64,000 nucleotides of DNA from Pseudomonadota bacterium (GTDB lineage Bacteria > Pseudomonadota > Alphaproteobacteria > Rhizobiales > Xanthobacteraceae): positions 1-64,000 of the forward strand of contig JAEXYA010000028.1 of the NCBI GenBank assembly GCA_023451825.1, read 5' to 3'. The notes under the pieces are model-generated. The model did not search any database, was not told the origin of the DNA, and saw only the letters and a program-made list of their open reading frames with translations. The translations under genes were made by a program, and so were the position numbers. Positions within the stretch are counted from its first letter, which is position 1, and the number at the start of each line of letters is the position of its first letter. Below, in pieces: positions 56,535-64,000 of this stretch.

Positions 56535-56557
56535 GCGGTGACGTGTATCGTTATCGC
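56535..56557 (+). promoter_or_regulatory. Conserved stem-loop of riboswitch 1 expression platform
   Basis: GCGGTGACG (56535-56543) pairs with CGTTATCGC (56549-56557), including two G-U pairs, around loop TGTAT. The same stem appears after riboswitches 2 and 3 with a different loop. It ends 11 nt before the leader ATG at 56569, so it can hide or expose the ribosome site. Pairing was worked out by eye. Confidence 0.7.
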
Positions 56558-56568
56558 GAGTTCTTCGG

Positions 56569-56613
56569 ATGATATCCTTCATATCCAGCTTCAGCGCGGC
56601 ATCCCATGCTTGA
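56569..56613 (+). CDS. Putative 14-residue leader peptide MISFISSFSAASHA
   Basis: A short frame that starts where the receptor genes start relative to the conserved stem in riboswitches 2 and 3 (11 versus 13 nt). Its stop TGA at 56611-56613 overlaps codons 2 and 3 of the ATPase gene in another frame, so translation could be coupled. The peptide resembles the N termini of the neighbouring receptors (MISHPFAS and MTSVSSAAS), as if copied together with the riboswitch. Whether it is translated is unknown. Confidence 0.5.
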   Translation: MISFISSFSAASHA

Positions 56614-57310
56614 AGCGATCGCCGTCAAGAAGCAGTTCGACGCCAAGCTCGCGCTCGACGATGTCTCGCTCAATGTGCAGCCCGGCGACATCTATTGCCT
56701 GCTCGGCGCCAATGGCGCCGGCAAAACCACGCTGATCAATCTGTTCCTGAACTTCATCCAGCCCAGCGCAGGGCGGCTGCTCATCGACAAAGTCGATGTG
56801 GCCGAGCAACCGCTGGAGACCAAGCGCCTGCTCGCCTACATCCCCGAACAGGTGAACCTCTATCCGCAACTCTCCGGCGTCGAGAATCTCGCTTTCTTCG
56901 CCACCCTCGCCCTTGGCGACGAACTGCCACGCGAACGCCTGATCGCATTGCTGCAAGCGGCGGGCCTGCCGCTGCAGGCCGCCGATGATCGCGTCGGCAC
57001 CTATTCAAAAGGCATGCGTCAGAAAGTGGGCATCGCGATTGCGCTCGCCAAGAACGCAAAAGCCTTGCTGCTGGACGAGCCAACCTCGGGCCTCGATCCA
57101 TCCGCCGCCAATGAGTTTTCCGAATTGCTGGTCAATGCCAGCCGCAACGGCGTCGCCATTCTCACCACCACGCATGACCTGTTCCACGCCAAGCAGACCG
57201 GCACCCGCATCGGCATCATGCGGCGTGGCAAGCTGGTGCAGGAGCTCAACAGCGCCGATGTCAGCCATGCGGACCTGCAGGCGCTCTATCTCGAACATAT
57301 GAAGGCCTGA
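56606..57310 (+). CDS. ABC transporter ATPase, ABC-2 type, under B12 riboswitch
   Basis: A 234-residue ATPase. Walker A is GANGAGKT (34-41), the signature region is YSKGMRQKVGIAIAL and Walker B is LLLDEPTSGLDPSAA, followed by the switch histidine in TTTHDLF. The SKG signature is typical of ATPases paired with ABC-2 permeases (NosF, CcmA-like and exporter types). It does not resemble BtuD. The gene is 2 bp before the first permease gene, so three genes form one operon. It lies 145 nt after the aptamer and just inside the leader frame. Confidence 0.93.
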   Translation: MLEAIAVKKQFDAKLALDDVSLNVQPGDIYCLLGANGAGKTTLINLFLNFIQPSAGRLLIDKVDVAEQPLETKRLLAYIPEQVNLYPQLSGVENLAFFATLALGDELPRERLIALLQAAGLPLQAADDRVGTYSKGMRQKVGIAIALAKNAKALLLDEPTSGLDPSAANEFSELLVNASRNGVAILTTTHDLFHAKQTGTRIGIMRRGKLVQELNSADVSHADLQALYLEHMKA

Positions 57311-57311
57311 C

Positions 57312-58715
57312 GTGATCCTGACGATCGCCCGCAAGGATTTGCGTGAATTCATTCGCGACGGCCGCATGCGATGGGCCGCGGCGCTCATCATCCTGTTGTC
57401 CGTCGTCGCGATGGCCTCCGGATCGATCCGGCAGTCGCAGATCAACAGCGAGCGCGCGGCGGGACAAGCGCTGGACTATCAAGCCTGGCTGCAGCAGGGC
57501 GAGCGGCATCCGCATGATGCGGCCGAACAGGGCATGCATGTGTTCAAGCCGGAGCCGCCGCTGGCCGTACTCGATCCCGGCATCGAGCCCTTTGTCGGCT
57601 CCACCGTCTGGCTGCAGGCGCATCGCCAGAGCGAACTCAAATTCCGCCCCGCACAGGATGCGACGGGCCTGCAGCGCTTCGGCCAGCTCTCGCCCGCATG
57701 GATCGTGCAGGTGCTGGTGCCGCTCCTGATCATCGTCATCGGCTTCAATGCCATCAGCGGCGAGCGCGAGCGCGGCACGCTGCGACAATTGATGAGCATC
57801 GGCGTCTCCGCGCGACAACTGCTGCTCGGCAAGGCGCTGGCGCTCGCCGCTTGCGCTTTCGCACTCGTCATTCCGGTCTGGCTCGTCTTCTCCATCGTGG
57901 CGATCAGCGGCCTGCCCGCTGCCGAACGGCTCGATGTGATCTATCGCATGCTCTGGCTGATCTCCGGCTACGGCCTCTATCTCGGCTTCTTCGTGTTCCT
58001 CACCATCGCCGTGTCCGCGCTGGTGCGCTCGTCGCGCGCCGCCGTGGTGCTGCTGCTCGGCTTCTGGGTCGCAGCCACCTTGATCGCGCCACGCACGGCA
58101 TCGGAAGTCGCCAACGTCGTCTATCCCACGCCGTCACGGCTGGATTTCAATACGCACCTGTCGCACGACATTTCCGAAGCCGCCGGCGAAGCGTGGAAAT
58201 CTGCTTTCGATGTGAAGGAGCAATGGGATCCGTCTTTGCCCCTGAGCAAATGGGGCGCGGCGCTGAAGGTCGACGATCACGCCGGTTACGGCGTGCTCGA
58301 TCAGACCTTTGGCAAATTGTGGGACACGTTCGAACATCAACAGCGCATGCAACAGTGGGTCGGCCTCGTCGCTCCTGTCATCACGCTGCGTGGCTTCTCC
58401 ATGGGCATGGCCGGCACCGACTTCGCGCAGCACCGCGATTTCTCCACCGCCGCCGAGCTGCAACGGCGCAAGATCCAGGACATCGTCAGCGACGATCTGG
58501 TGGCCAATGCCGACACACTGGGCAATGCGCATTTCAGCTACAAGGCCGGCGCAAAACTCTGGGCCACCGTGCCGGAATTCAAATACCAGCTCCCCACCAT
58601 CGGCTTTGCTGCCAGCCGCTATTGGCTTGACCTGGTGCTGCTCGCCGCCATGTTCGGCGCTGCCGCCGCGCTCACTCAGATCGCCGTGTCCCGCAGCCTG
58701 AAGCGAGTGGCCTGA
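57312..58715 (+). CDS. ABC-2 type permease 1 (DUF3526-like)
   Basis: A 467-residue inner membrane protein. The first membrane segment (about 22-42) is followed by a region of about 85 residues outside the membrane, then five segments between about 130 and 265. A second outer region of about 170 residues comes next, and a last membrane segment is near 440. NAISGERERGTLRQLMSIGV is the ABC-2 coupling motif. The layout with two outer regions fits the DUF3526 family. It pairs with the next gene as a heterodimer. The cargo is unknown. Confidence 0.88.
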   Translation: MILTIARKDLREFIRDGRMRWAAALIILLSVVAMASGSIRQSQINSERAAGQALDYQAWLQQGERHPHDAAEQGMHVFKPEPPLAVLDPGIEPFVGSTVWLQAHRQSELKFRPAQDATGLQRFGQLSPAWIVQVLVPLLIIVIGFNAISGERERGTLRQLMSIGVSARQLLLGKALALAACAFALVIPVWLVFSIVAISGLPAAERLDVIYRMLWLISGYGLYLGFFVFLTIAVSALVRSSRAAVVLLLGFWVAATLIAPRTASEVANVVYPTPSRLDFNTHLSHDISEAAGEAWKSAFDVKEQWDPSLPLSKWGAALKVDDHAGYGVLDQTFGKLWDTFEHQQRMQQWVGLVAPVITLRGFSMGMAGTDFAQHRDFSTAAELQRRKIQDIVSDDLVANADTLGNAHFSYKAGAKLWATVPEFKYQLPTIGFAASRYWLDLVLLAAMFGAAAALTQIAVSRSLKRVA

Positions 58716-58716
58716 G

Positions 58717-60186
58717 ATGACGCATCGACATTCCCTCTCGACCTTCTGGCTCATCTTCCGCCACGAACTCACCATCCTCACCCGCGATCGCACGCTGCCC
58801 ATCGTCGCCGTGCTGCTGGCGCTGATGGTGCTGGGCGGCCTGTTCGTCGGCATCACCCAGGCGCAGCAGCGCAGCGCGATGATCGCGGAAGTGATCGAAC
58901 ACAGCGCAAAGCGGCAAGCCAACAACGAAGCAACGCTACAATCCGTGCTCGACGGCAAGCAGGCACTGGTGCCGTTCGGCAACCCCGCCAATCCCGCGGC
59001 GCTTGCCGGCGGTCTCGCCGGCCGCCACACCACGCTGCCGAACCTGCCGCTGGCGGGCCTGGCCATCGGCCAATCCGACATGGTGCCGAACTATTACCGC
59101 ATCTCGTATCTCAGCAAGGTGCAGTTCATGTACGACACCGAGATCGAGAATCCGTGGAACCTGCTCAGCGGGCATTTCGATCTGTCCTTCGTCATCACCT
59201 TCGTGTTGCCGCTCCTGGTGATCGGCCTGTCCTTCAACATGCTCTCCGCCGAGCGCGAGCAAGGCACGCTGCGCATGCTGTTCGCACAGCCGATGGCGCT
59301 GACCACGCTCATCGCCGCCAAAGTGAGCGCGCGCTATCTCGTCTTCCTCGCCGTGACACTGCCGCTGCCGCCGATCATCCTGTTGTCGCTGTTTCCCGCA
59401 ACACGCACGGCGGACTCCCTGCTGTTCATGGCGCTGTGGGCGCTGGTGGTCGCGACCTACACGCTGTTCTGGTTCGCACTGGCAGCGCTGGTCAATGCAT
59501 TCGGACGCGCTTCCTCGTCCAACGCTCTCATCATGATCTCCGGCTGGACCTTTCTCGTCCTCATCCTGCCCATCGTGATGAATCTCATGGTCGGCGCCAT
59601 CGCCCCCGCACCGTCGCGCACCGAACTGGCCAGCCGCACCCGCGTGGTGACGGCCGACGCGCTGCGCGAATATGAGGAGATGTATTCAACCGACTATCGC
59701 TACACCTCCGATCCCGACTCGCTCGCCGTGAAGGACGGCCGTATTGAAGTGCCGCCGCGTATGCGCGCCTTCTTCCAGGCCAAGCAGCGTGTCGATGAAC
59801 AGGTCGAGCCGCTGCTGAATCGTTTCGATCATCAATTGCTGGCGCAGCAGAAACTCGTGGACGTGATCGGCTTCCTGTCGCCGGCGATCCTGGTCAATGA
59901 GGCGCTGAATCTCGTCGCCGGCAACGACTCCCGCCGCTTCCTCGCCTTCAAGACGCAGACGGAGGCCTTTCACAATGGCTGGCGCGCCTTCTTCGCGCCG
60001 AAGATCGCAACCGATCGCGCCACCACGCGCGCGGAGATGGCGGCCTTGCCGCAGTGGCAGTGGCGCGAGACGGCGACCGGCACAACCGGATGGCGCATCG
60101 CCTCGCGCGCAGCGCTGCTGCTGCTGGTGAGCCTCGTCATCGCCATCATCGCCGCGCGGAAATTGCGCCGCGGCCAGATCGTGTAA
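58717..60186 (+). CDS. ABC-2 type permease 2 (DUF3526-like)
   Basis: A 489-residue partner of permease 1 with the same layout. Membrane segment near 25-45, outer region with YNRISYLSK-like YYRISYLSKVQFMYD, coupling motif NMLSAEREQGTLRMLFAQPM, a block of membrane segments up to about 290, a large outer region and a last segment near 455-480. Its ATG begins 2 bp after the stop of permease 1. The pair are paralogues. ABC-2 systems are mostly exporters or extractors of substrates from the membrane. Confidence 0.88.
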   Translation: MTHRHSLSTFWLIFRHELTILTRDRTLPIVAVLLALMVLGGLFVGITQAQQRSAMIAEVIEHSAKRQANNEATLQSVLDGKQALVPFGNPANPAALAGGLAGRHTTLPNLPLAGLAIGQSDMVPNYYRISYLSKVQFMYDTEIENPWNLLSGHFDLSFVITFVLPLLVIGLSFNMLSAEREQGTLRMLFAQPMALTTLIAAKVSARYLVFLAVTLPLPPIILLSLFPATRTADSLLFMALWALVVATYTLFWFALAALVNAFGRASSSNALIMISGWTFLVLILPIVMNLMVGAIAPAPSRTELASRTRVVTADALREYEEMYSTDYRYTSDPDSLAVKDGRIEVPPRMRAFFQAKQRVDEQVEPLLNRFDHQLLAQQKLVDVIGFLSPAILVNEALNLVAGNDSRRFLAFKTQTEAFHNGWRAFFAPKIATDRATTRAEMAALPQWQWRETATGTTGWRIASRAALLLLVSLVIAIIAARKLRRGQIV

Positions 60187-60195
60187 CGCGGACGC

Positions 60196-60242
60196 TTAAC
60201 CTCTCCCCGCATCTTGCGCGTGGAGAGGTTAAGTCCTGCGTT
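60196..60242. terminator. Hairpin after the ABC operon
   Basis: TTAACCTCTCC (60196-60206) pairs perfectly with GGAGAGGTTAA (60232-60242) around a 25-base loop that can pair further. No T run follows, so it is more likely a transcript-protecting hairpin than a strong intrinsic terminator. Confidence 0.6.
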
Positions 60243-60342
60243 TCGGTCGCTGACTGATGCATGATCCACACAGGCATCGCCATAAAGGCGCCATCGAACC
60301 GCACATGCGTTGACACATTCGGAAACTTCACCCAAGTGTGAG

Positions 60343-60530
60343 GCCGACGGTTCCTTCGGGACCAAAAGGGAATGCGGTGCGGCTCGTCCACGACGAACCA
60401 ATTCCGCGGCTGCCCCCGCAACTGTAAGCGGCGAGCCTTCGCCATACGCCACTGGGCCCACAAGCCTGGGAAGGCGGCGCAAGGCACTGACCCGCGAGCC
60501 AGGAGACCTGCCGTCAGTCGTGGTCACACG
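60343..60530 (+). promoter_or_regulatory. Cobalamin riboswitch 2, before TonB-dependent receptor 1
   Basis: The B12 box AGCCAGGAGACCTGCCG lies at 60497-60513. GGGAATGCGGTGCGGCTCG, CCCCCGCAACTGTAAGCGG and GCCACTGGG are nearly identical to riboswitch 1. The helix starting GACGGTTCCTTCGGGACC is clear. It is read toward the receptor that starts at 60636. Confidence 0.95.
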
Positions 60531-60599
60531 CGAGCACATTGGGCGGGGTGTCCTGGTGGAAGTCGAACCGCGCATCACACATGCGGAGCGACTTGGTTT

Positions 60600-60622
60600 G
60601 CGGTGACGTGCCACGTTATCGC
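60600..60622 (+). promoter_or_regulatory. Conserved stem-loop of riboswitch 2 expression platform
   Basis: GCGGTGACGT (60600-60609) pairs with ACGTTATCGC (60613-60622), 10 pairs with two G-U, around loop GCC. It ends 13 nt before the receptor ATG. It may control access of ribosomes in response to B12 binding upstream. Confidence 0.7.
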
Positions 60623-60635
60623 GAGTCCTTTTGCA

Positions 60636-62909
60636 ATGACCTCCGTTTCCTCCGCAGCATCGCTGCAACGCCGTTTCCTTCTCTGCACTGTCGCCATCCC
60701 CTGCCTGCTATGGTCCGCCGATGGCACCGCGCAGGAGAGCCGGCCGAGCCAGGTGCTCGATCCCGTCGTCGTGCAGCCTTCCGCCCAGCCGCAGCGCGCA
60801 CGCCGGGCTTCCACCGGCAATGCCAGCCGCGCCGCCCGCGCGCGTCCTCAGCGCAATGTCGCCGCCACCACCGCAGCGCCCGTCGCAGCCCCCACCGGCC
60901 CCGTCTTCGCCGCGCCGACGCTCAATCTCGCAGGCCAGGCGCCCACCGCCAGCCGTCTCGGCCTCACCCGCTTGCAGACGCCGGCGAGCGTCGATGTGAT
61001 CTCCGCACAGACCATGTCCGAGCGCGGCCAGCAGAACATCAACGATGCCGTCACGCAAAATGCCGTCGGCATCACCGCCAATCCCTCGCTCGGCAATGGC
61101 GGCCTCGCCTTCAGCGCGCGCGGCTTCACCGGCTCCAGCTCCGTCATGACCATGTATGACGGCACGCAGCTCTATGTCGGACAGGGCACCGCGACATTCC
61201 CCTACGACACCTGGTCCGCCGAGCGCGTCGAAGTGCTGCGCGGCCCGGCATCGGTGCTCTACGGCTCCGGCGCCATCGGCGGCGCGATCAATGTCGTCTC
61301 GAAACTGCCGACCTGGATTCCCACCAACCAGGCCGAAATCTCGCTCGACACCAACATGACCAAGCGCATCGCCGTGGATAGCGGCGGCCCGGTGAGCGAA
61401 AATGTCGCCTATCGCATCACCGCCACCGGAAACCTCTCCGATGGCTGGGTGCAGAACGGCTACAACTCAAATGTCTCCGTGCATGCGGCCGTCCAGGTCA
61501 AGCAGAACGAAGACGTCACCTGGACCTTCCTCAGCGACTACGCCGACGTGCAGCCGCAGCGCTATTGGGGCACGCCGGTGGTCAATCGCGGCATTCTCGA
61601 AGCGACACGCTTCAACAACTACAATGCCCAGGACGGCATCGTTCACTACAAGGACAATCTCAACCAGATCCGCACCGAATGGAACGTGACCGACGGCGTC
61701 TCGGTGCGCAACGTCCTCTATTACATGGACGTGCATCGCCACTGGCGGAACATCGAGAGCTACGCGACGAACCCGACCACCGGCCTCGTCACCCGCAGCA
61801 GCAATACCGAGATCTACCAGGCGCAGCAGCAGATCGGCGACCGCATGGACGCGACCTTCCGCGGCCATCTGTTCGGCATGACGAACCAGCTCGTCACCGG
61901 CTTCGACGTCAATCACATCAAGTTCGGCCGCGACGCGAATTTCCTCGGCGCGTCCACCGGCACCTCGACCGTCTCGCTGCTCAATCCGGTGCAGGGCAAC
62001 TATTTCAGCCTGCAGCCCACCGTGGTCGATTATCGCAGCATCACCAATCAATATGCGCTGTTCGCCGAGAACAAGCTTGATCTCACCGAGCAGCTGTCGC
62101 TGATCGCGGGCATCCGCCAGGACGAGACGAGCGTGACCCGCACCGACTTCTTCGTTCCGGCAAACAGTCTCGACAAGTCGTTCTCGAATACCACATGGCG
62201 CGTGGGTGCCGTCTATACGCCGATCAAGGATCTCGCTTTCTACGCTCAATACGCAACCGCGGTCGATCCGGTGACCAGCGGCCTGCTCGCGCTCAACGCT
62301 GCCAACGCGAATTTCACGCTGGCCACCGGACGGCAGATCGAAGTCGGCGTGAAGCAGTCGCTGCTCAATGGCCGCGCCGAATGGACTCTCGCCGGCTATG
62401 AGATCGTGAAGAACGATCTGCTCGCGCGCGACCCCAACAATCTGAACGTGGTGCTGCAGGTCGGCCAGCAGTCGTCGCGCGGTGTCGAAGCGTCGGTCGG
62501 CCTGCTGCTGGATCATGGCTGGCGCGTGGATGCGAACACCACGTTCCTGCAGGCCAAGTATGACGACTTCCTGCAGGCCAGCGGCATCAATTTCGCCGGC
62601 AATGTGCCGGTGAACGTGCCGCTCAATGTCTCCAACATCTGGGCGACCTGGGATTTCGCACCGAACTGGTCCGCCAATGCCGGCATCCAGATCGTCGGCA
62701 AGACCTGGGCGGACGCCGCCAACACGCTGGCACGCCCGGCCTATAATGTCGTTAATGCGGGCGTGCAGTGGAAGCCGGATGTGAACACCACGGTGTCGCT
62801 GCGCGTCTACAACCTGTTCGACGAGATCTACGCGACCGGTGGCGGCACCAATCAGTGGATGCTCGGCATGCCACGCACCGCGCAGCTCGCGGTGAATGTG
62901 AAGTTCTGA
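60636..62909 (+). CDS. TonB-dependent receptor 1, siderophore-receptor type, under B12 riboswitch
   Basis: A 757-residue outer membrane receptor. The signal peptide ends near GTAQ (residue 33). VLDPVVVQP is a TonB-box-like start of the mature protein, followed by an Arg/Ala-rich stretch. The plug domain spans about 95-220 with ASVDVISAQTM, VEVLRGPASVLYGSGAIGG and INVVSKLP. The 22-strand barrel ends with LAVNVKF, and the final Phe is the usual assembly signal. The plug wording is that of siderophore receptors (FhuA/FpvA-like) rather than BtuB. Control by a cobalamin riboswitch suggests transport of a corrinoid, cobalt complex or a siderophore saved for B12-poor conditions. The ATG at 60636 is set by the signal peptide. 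Confidence 0.93.
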   Translation: MTSVSSAASLQRRFLLCTVAIPCLLWSADGTAQESRPSQVLDPVVVQPSAQPQRARRASTGNASRAARARPQRNVAATTAAPVAAPTGPVFAAPTLNLAGQAPTASRLGLTRLQTPASVDVISAQTMSERGQQNINDAVTQNAVGITANPSLGNGGLAFSARGFTGSSSVMTMYDGTQLYVGQGTATFPYDTWSAERVEVLRGPASVLYGSGAIGGAINVVSKLPTWIPTNQAEISLDTNMTKRIAVDSGGPVSENVAYRITATGNLSDGWVQNGYNSNVSVHAAVQVKQNEDVTWTFLSDYADVQPQRYWGTPVVNRGILEATRFNNYNAQDGIVHYKDNLNQIRTEWNVTDGVSVRNVLYYMDVHRHWRNIESYATNPTTGLVTRSSNTEIYQAQQQIGDRMDATFRGHLFGMTNQLVTGFDVNHIKFGRDANFLGASTGTSTVSLLNPVQGNYFSLQPTVVDYRSITNQYALFAENKLDLTEQLSLIAGIRQDETSVTRTDFFVPANSLDKSFSNTTWRVGAVYTPIKDLAFYAQYATAVDPVTSGLLALNAANANFTLATGRQIEVGVKQSLLNGRAEWTLAGYEIVKNDLLARDPNNLNVVLQVGQQSSRGVEASVGLLLDHGWRVDANTTFLQAKYDDFLQASGINFAGNVPVNVPLNVSNIWATWDFAPNWSANAGIQIVGKTWADAANTLARPAYNVVNAGVQWKPDVNTTVSLRVYNLFDEIYATGGGTNQWMLGMPRTAQLAVNVKF

Positions 62910-62928
62910 GCTCAGTCAGTAGTTTTCC

Positions 62929-63052
62929 CTCTCCCGCCAGCGAAGCGTAGCTTCGCGCCGCGGGGGAGGGTCAGGGTGGGGGCGCCCCACGTGACGTCGG
63001 AGTGTGTGGCTGCCCCCACCCCGGCCCTCCCCCGCAAGAGCGGGAGAGGGAG
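62929..63052. repeat. Repeat family F palindrome
   Basis: Left part CCCTCTCCCGCCAGCGAAGC with GGGGGAGGGTCAGGGTGGGG, and right part CCCCCACCCCGGCCCTCCCC with AGCGGGAGAGGGA. The two halves pair around a GCGCCCCACG centre. It lies after receptor 1 and may end or protect its transcript. Confidence 0.85.
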
Positions 63053-63114
63053 AAGAGTCCACATCCGTCAAGACGAGTCATAATTGACTCCCTCCAATCT
63101 CTCCCCCTAACATC

Positions 63115-63306
63115 ACCCCGACGGTGCCCTTCGGGGACCAAAAGGGAATGCGGTGAGGCTCGTTACCCAACGATCCGATTCCGCGGCTGCCCCCGCAACT
63201 GTAAGCGGCGAGCTTTTGCCATCAGCCACTGGGCGCAATGCCTGGGAAGGCGGCAACAGGCACCGACCCGCGAGCCAGGAGACCTGCCGTCAGTCGTGGT
63301 CACACG
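63115..63306 (+). promoter_or_regulatory. Cobalamin riboswitch 3, before TonB-dependent receptor 2
   Basis: The B12 box AGCCAGGAGACCTGCCG lies at 63273-63289. Upstream blocks GGGAATGCGGTGAGGCTCG, CCCCCGCAACTGTAAGCGG and GCCACTGGG match riboswitches 1 and 2 with few changes. It is read toward the partial receptor gene at 63412. Confidence 0.95.
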
Positions 63307-63375
63307 CGAGCACATTGGGCGGGGTGTCCTGGTGAAGTCGGGTTGCGTTCGCAAGGATGCAGAGCGGCTTGGTTT

Positions 63376-63398
63376 GCGGTGACGTGCCACGTTATCGC
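63376..63398 (+). promoter_or_regulatory. Conserved stem-loop of riboswitch 3 expression platform
   Basis: GCGGTGACGT (63376-63385) pairs with ACGTTATCGC (63389-63398) around loop GCC, as in riboswitch 2. It ends 13 nt before the ATG at 63412. Confidence 0.7.
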
Positions 63399-63411
63399 GA
63401 GTCTCAAACCG

Positions 63412-64000
63412 ATGATCTCTCATCCCTTCGCATCCAGACGATGCCATCTCCTCCTTTCGTCCGTCGCCTTGTCCTGCCTGCTCTGGCCGGCTGAGGGGTG
63501 GTCGCAAACCGCCCAGCGCAGCCAGACGCTCGATCCCGTTGTCGTGCAGCCCTCCGCCACGCAGCTCCGCGCCCGCCGCGCCGCCACCGGCAATGCCACC
63601 CGCAATGCGCGCCCGCGCCAGCAACGCAATATCGCCGCGACGACCGCAGCCCCCATCGCAGCGCCGACCGGGCCGGTATTTGCCGCACCGACGCTCAATC
63701 TCACCGGCACGACCTCCACCGGCAGCCGCCTCGGCCTCACACGCCTGCAGACGCCGGCCAGCGTCGAAGTCATCTCCGCCGAAACCATGGCCGAACGCGG
63801 CCAGCAGAATGTCGTCGATGCCGTGACACAGAACGCCACCGGCATCACCGCCATCGGCGAACCCGGCAATGGCGGCATCGCCTTCTCCACCCGCGGCTTC
63901 TCCGGCAGCGGTTCGACCACCTTCCTCAAGGACGGCACGCGCCTTTATGTCGGCGCCGGCACGGTGAATTTTCCGTTCGACAGCTGGACCGTGGACCGCA
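63412..64000 (+). CDS. TonB-dependent receptor 2, N-terminal part only (cut by window end)
   Basis: The first 196 residues of a second receptor, open to the end of the window. The signal peptide runs from MISHPFASRR to about WSQ (residue 36). LDPVVVQPS, the Arg/Ala-rich stretch and GPVFAAPTLNL match receptor 1 closely, as does TRLQTPASVEVISAETMAER. Past residue 140 the two differ more, for example FLKDGTRLYVGAGTVNFPFD here against MYDGTQLYVGQGTATFPYD. It is a tandem paralogue with its own riboswitch and perhaps a different ligand. Confidence 0.9.
   Translation, partial: MISHPFASRRCHLLLSSVALSCLLWPAEGWSQTAQRSQTLDPVVVQPSATQLRARRAATGNATRNARPRQQRNIAATTAAPIAAPTGPVFAAPTLNLTGTTSTGSRLGLTRLQTPASVEVISAETMAERGQQNVVDAVTQNATGITAIGEPGNGGIAFSTRGFSGSGSTTFLKDGTRLYVGAGTVNFPFDSWTVDR

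Noticed and set aside
60372..60635. An earlier start for receptor 1, inside riboswitch 2
   Set aside because: The extra 88 codons translate the aptamer itself. The signal peptide begins at the ATG at 60636.
60636..62909. Naming receptor 1 btuB because of the cobalamin riboswitch
   Set aside because: The plug sequence reads like a siderophore receptor and the length is larger than that of BtuB. The riboswitch alone does not fix the ligand.

Overview
The window looks like chromosomal DNA of an alphaproteobacterium of the Bradyrhizobium/Rhodopseudomonas/Tardiphaga group. This rests on high GC, a D-tartrate dehydratase very like the Bradyrhizobium enzyme, an aerobic CO-dehydrogenase-like cox cluster, and about two dozen palindromic 50-130 bp intergenic repeats of the kind scattered through these genomes. 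No IS element, phage gene, rRNA operon or CRISPR array was seen. Two tRNA genes are present: Ser(CGA) at 21140-21229 and Ala(CGC) at 46312-46387.

Layout. 0-20 kb is mostly metabolism: a chemotaxis receptor, a 3-oxoacid CoA-transferase pair, a coxS-L-M cluster of the form II type, D-alanine catabolism (dadA-alr with a divergent Lrp regulator), an ABC-F ATPase, a formamidase-like enzyme, a YgiQ radical SAM protein, and a divergent yeiH/yeiE pair. 20-29 kb is accessory: a VapBC-type toxin-antitoxin pair, tRNA-Ser, a ROK protein, a three-gene radical SAM / PqqD-like / unknown cassette, a divergent 1110-residue zinc-ribbon cyclase-AAA-TPR protein, a GAF protein and a stand-alone LuxR output domain. 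29-41 kb holds hutH, a LysR regulator divergent from tarD, the conserved rplU-rpmA-(GNAT)-obg-proB region and two transporters. 41-56 kb holds a P450, a second class III cyclase, TerB-like and SDR proteins, yggT-DUF167-folD, ppa, a DUF2269-DCC pair, an amine oxidase, typA and a Tat-exported phoD.

The right end (56.2-64 kb) is the most striking part. Three cobalamin riboswitches on the plus strand lie within 7 kb. The first precedes an ABC-2 type transporter (one ATPase and two DUF3526-like permeases). The second and third each precede a TonB-dependent receptor of siderophore-receptor type; the third gene runs off the window. The three leaders share the B12 box and a downstream stem-loop of 9-10 bp that ends 11-13 nt before an ATG. 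In the first leader that ATG opens a 14-codon leader ORF whose stop overlaps the start of the ATPase gene. This suggests a B12-repressed transport locus built by duplicating a riboswitch together with the first codons of a receptor gene. No BtuF, BtuC or BtuD is visible.

The intergenic repeats fall into at least six families (called A to F here). They sit inside the cox operon, between divergent genes, and in at least two places supply the last codons and stop codon of a gene. Some listed starts differ from the longest ORF; the reason is given with each. All functional calls come from reading motifs by eye, not from database searches.
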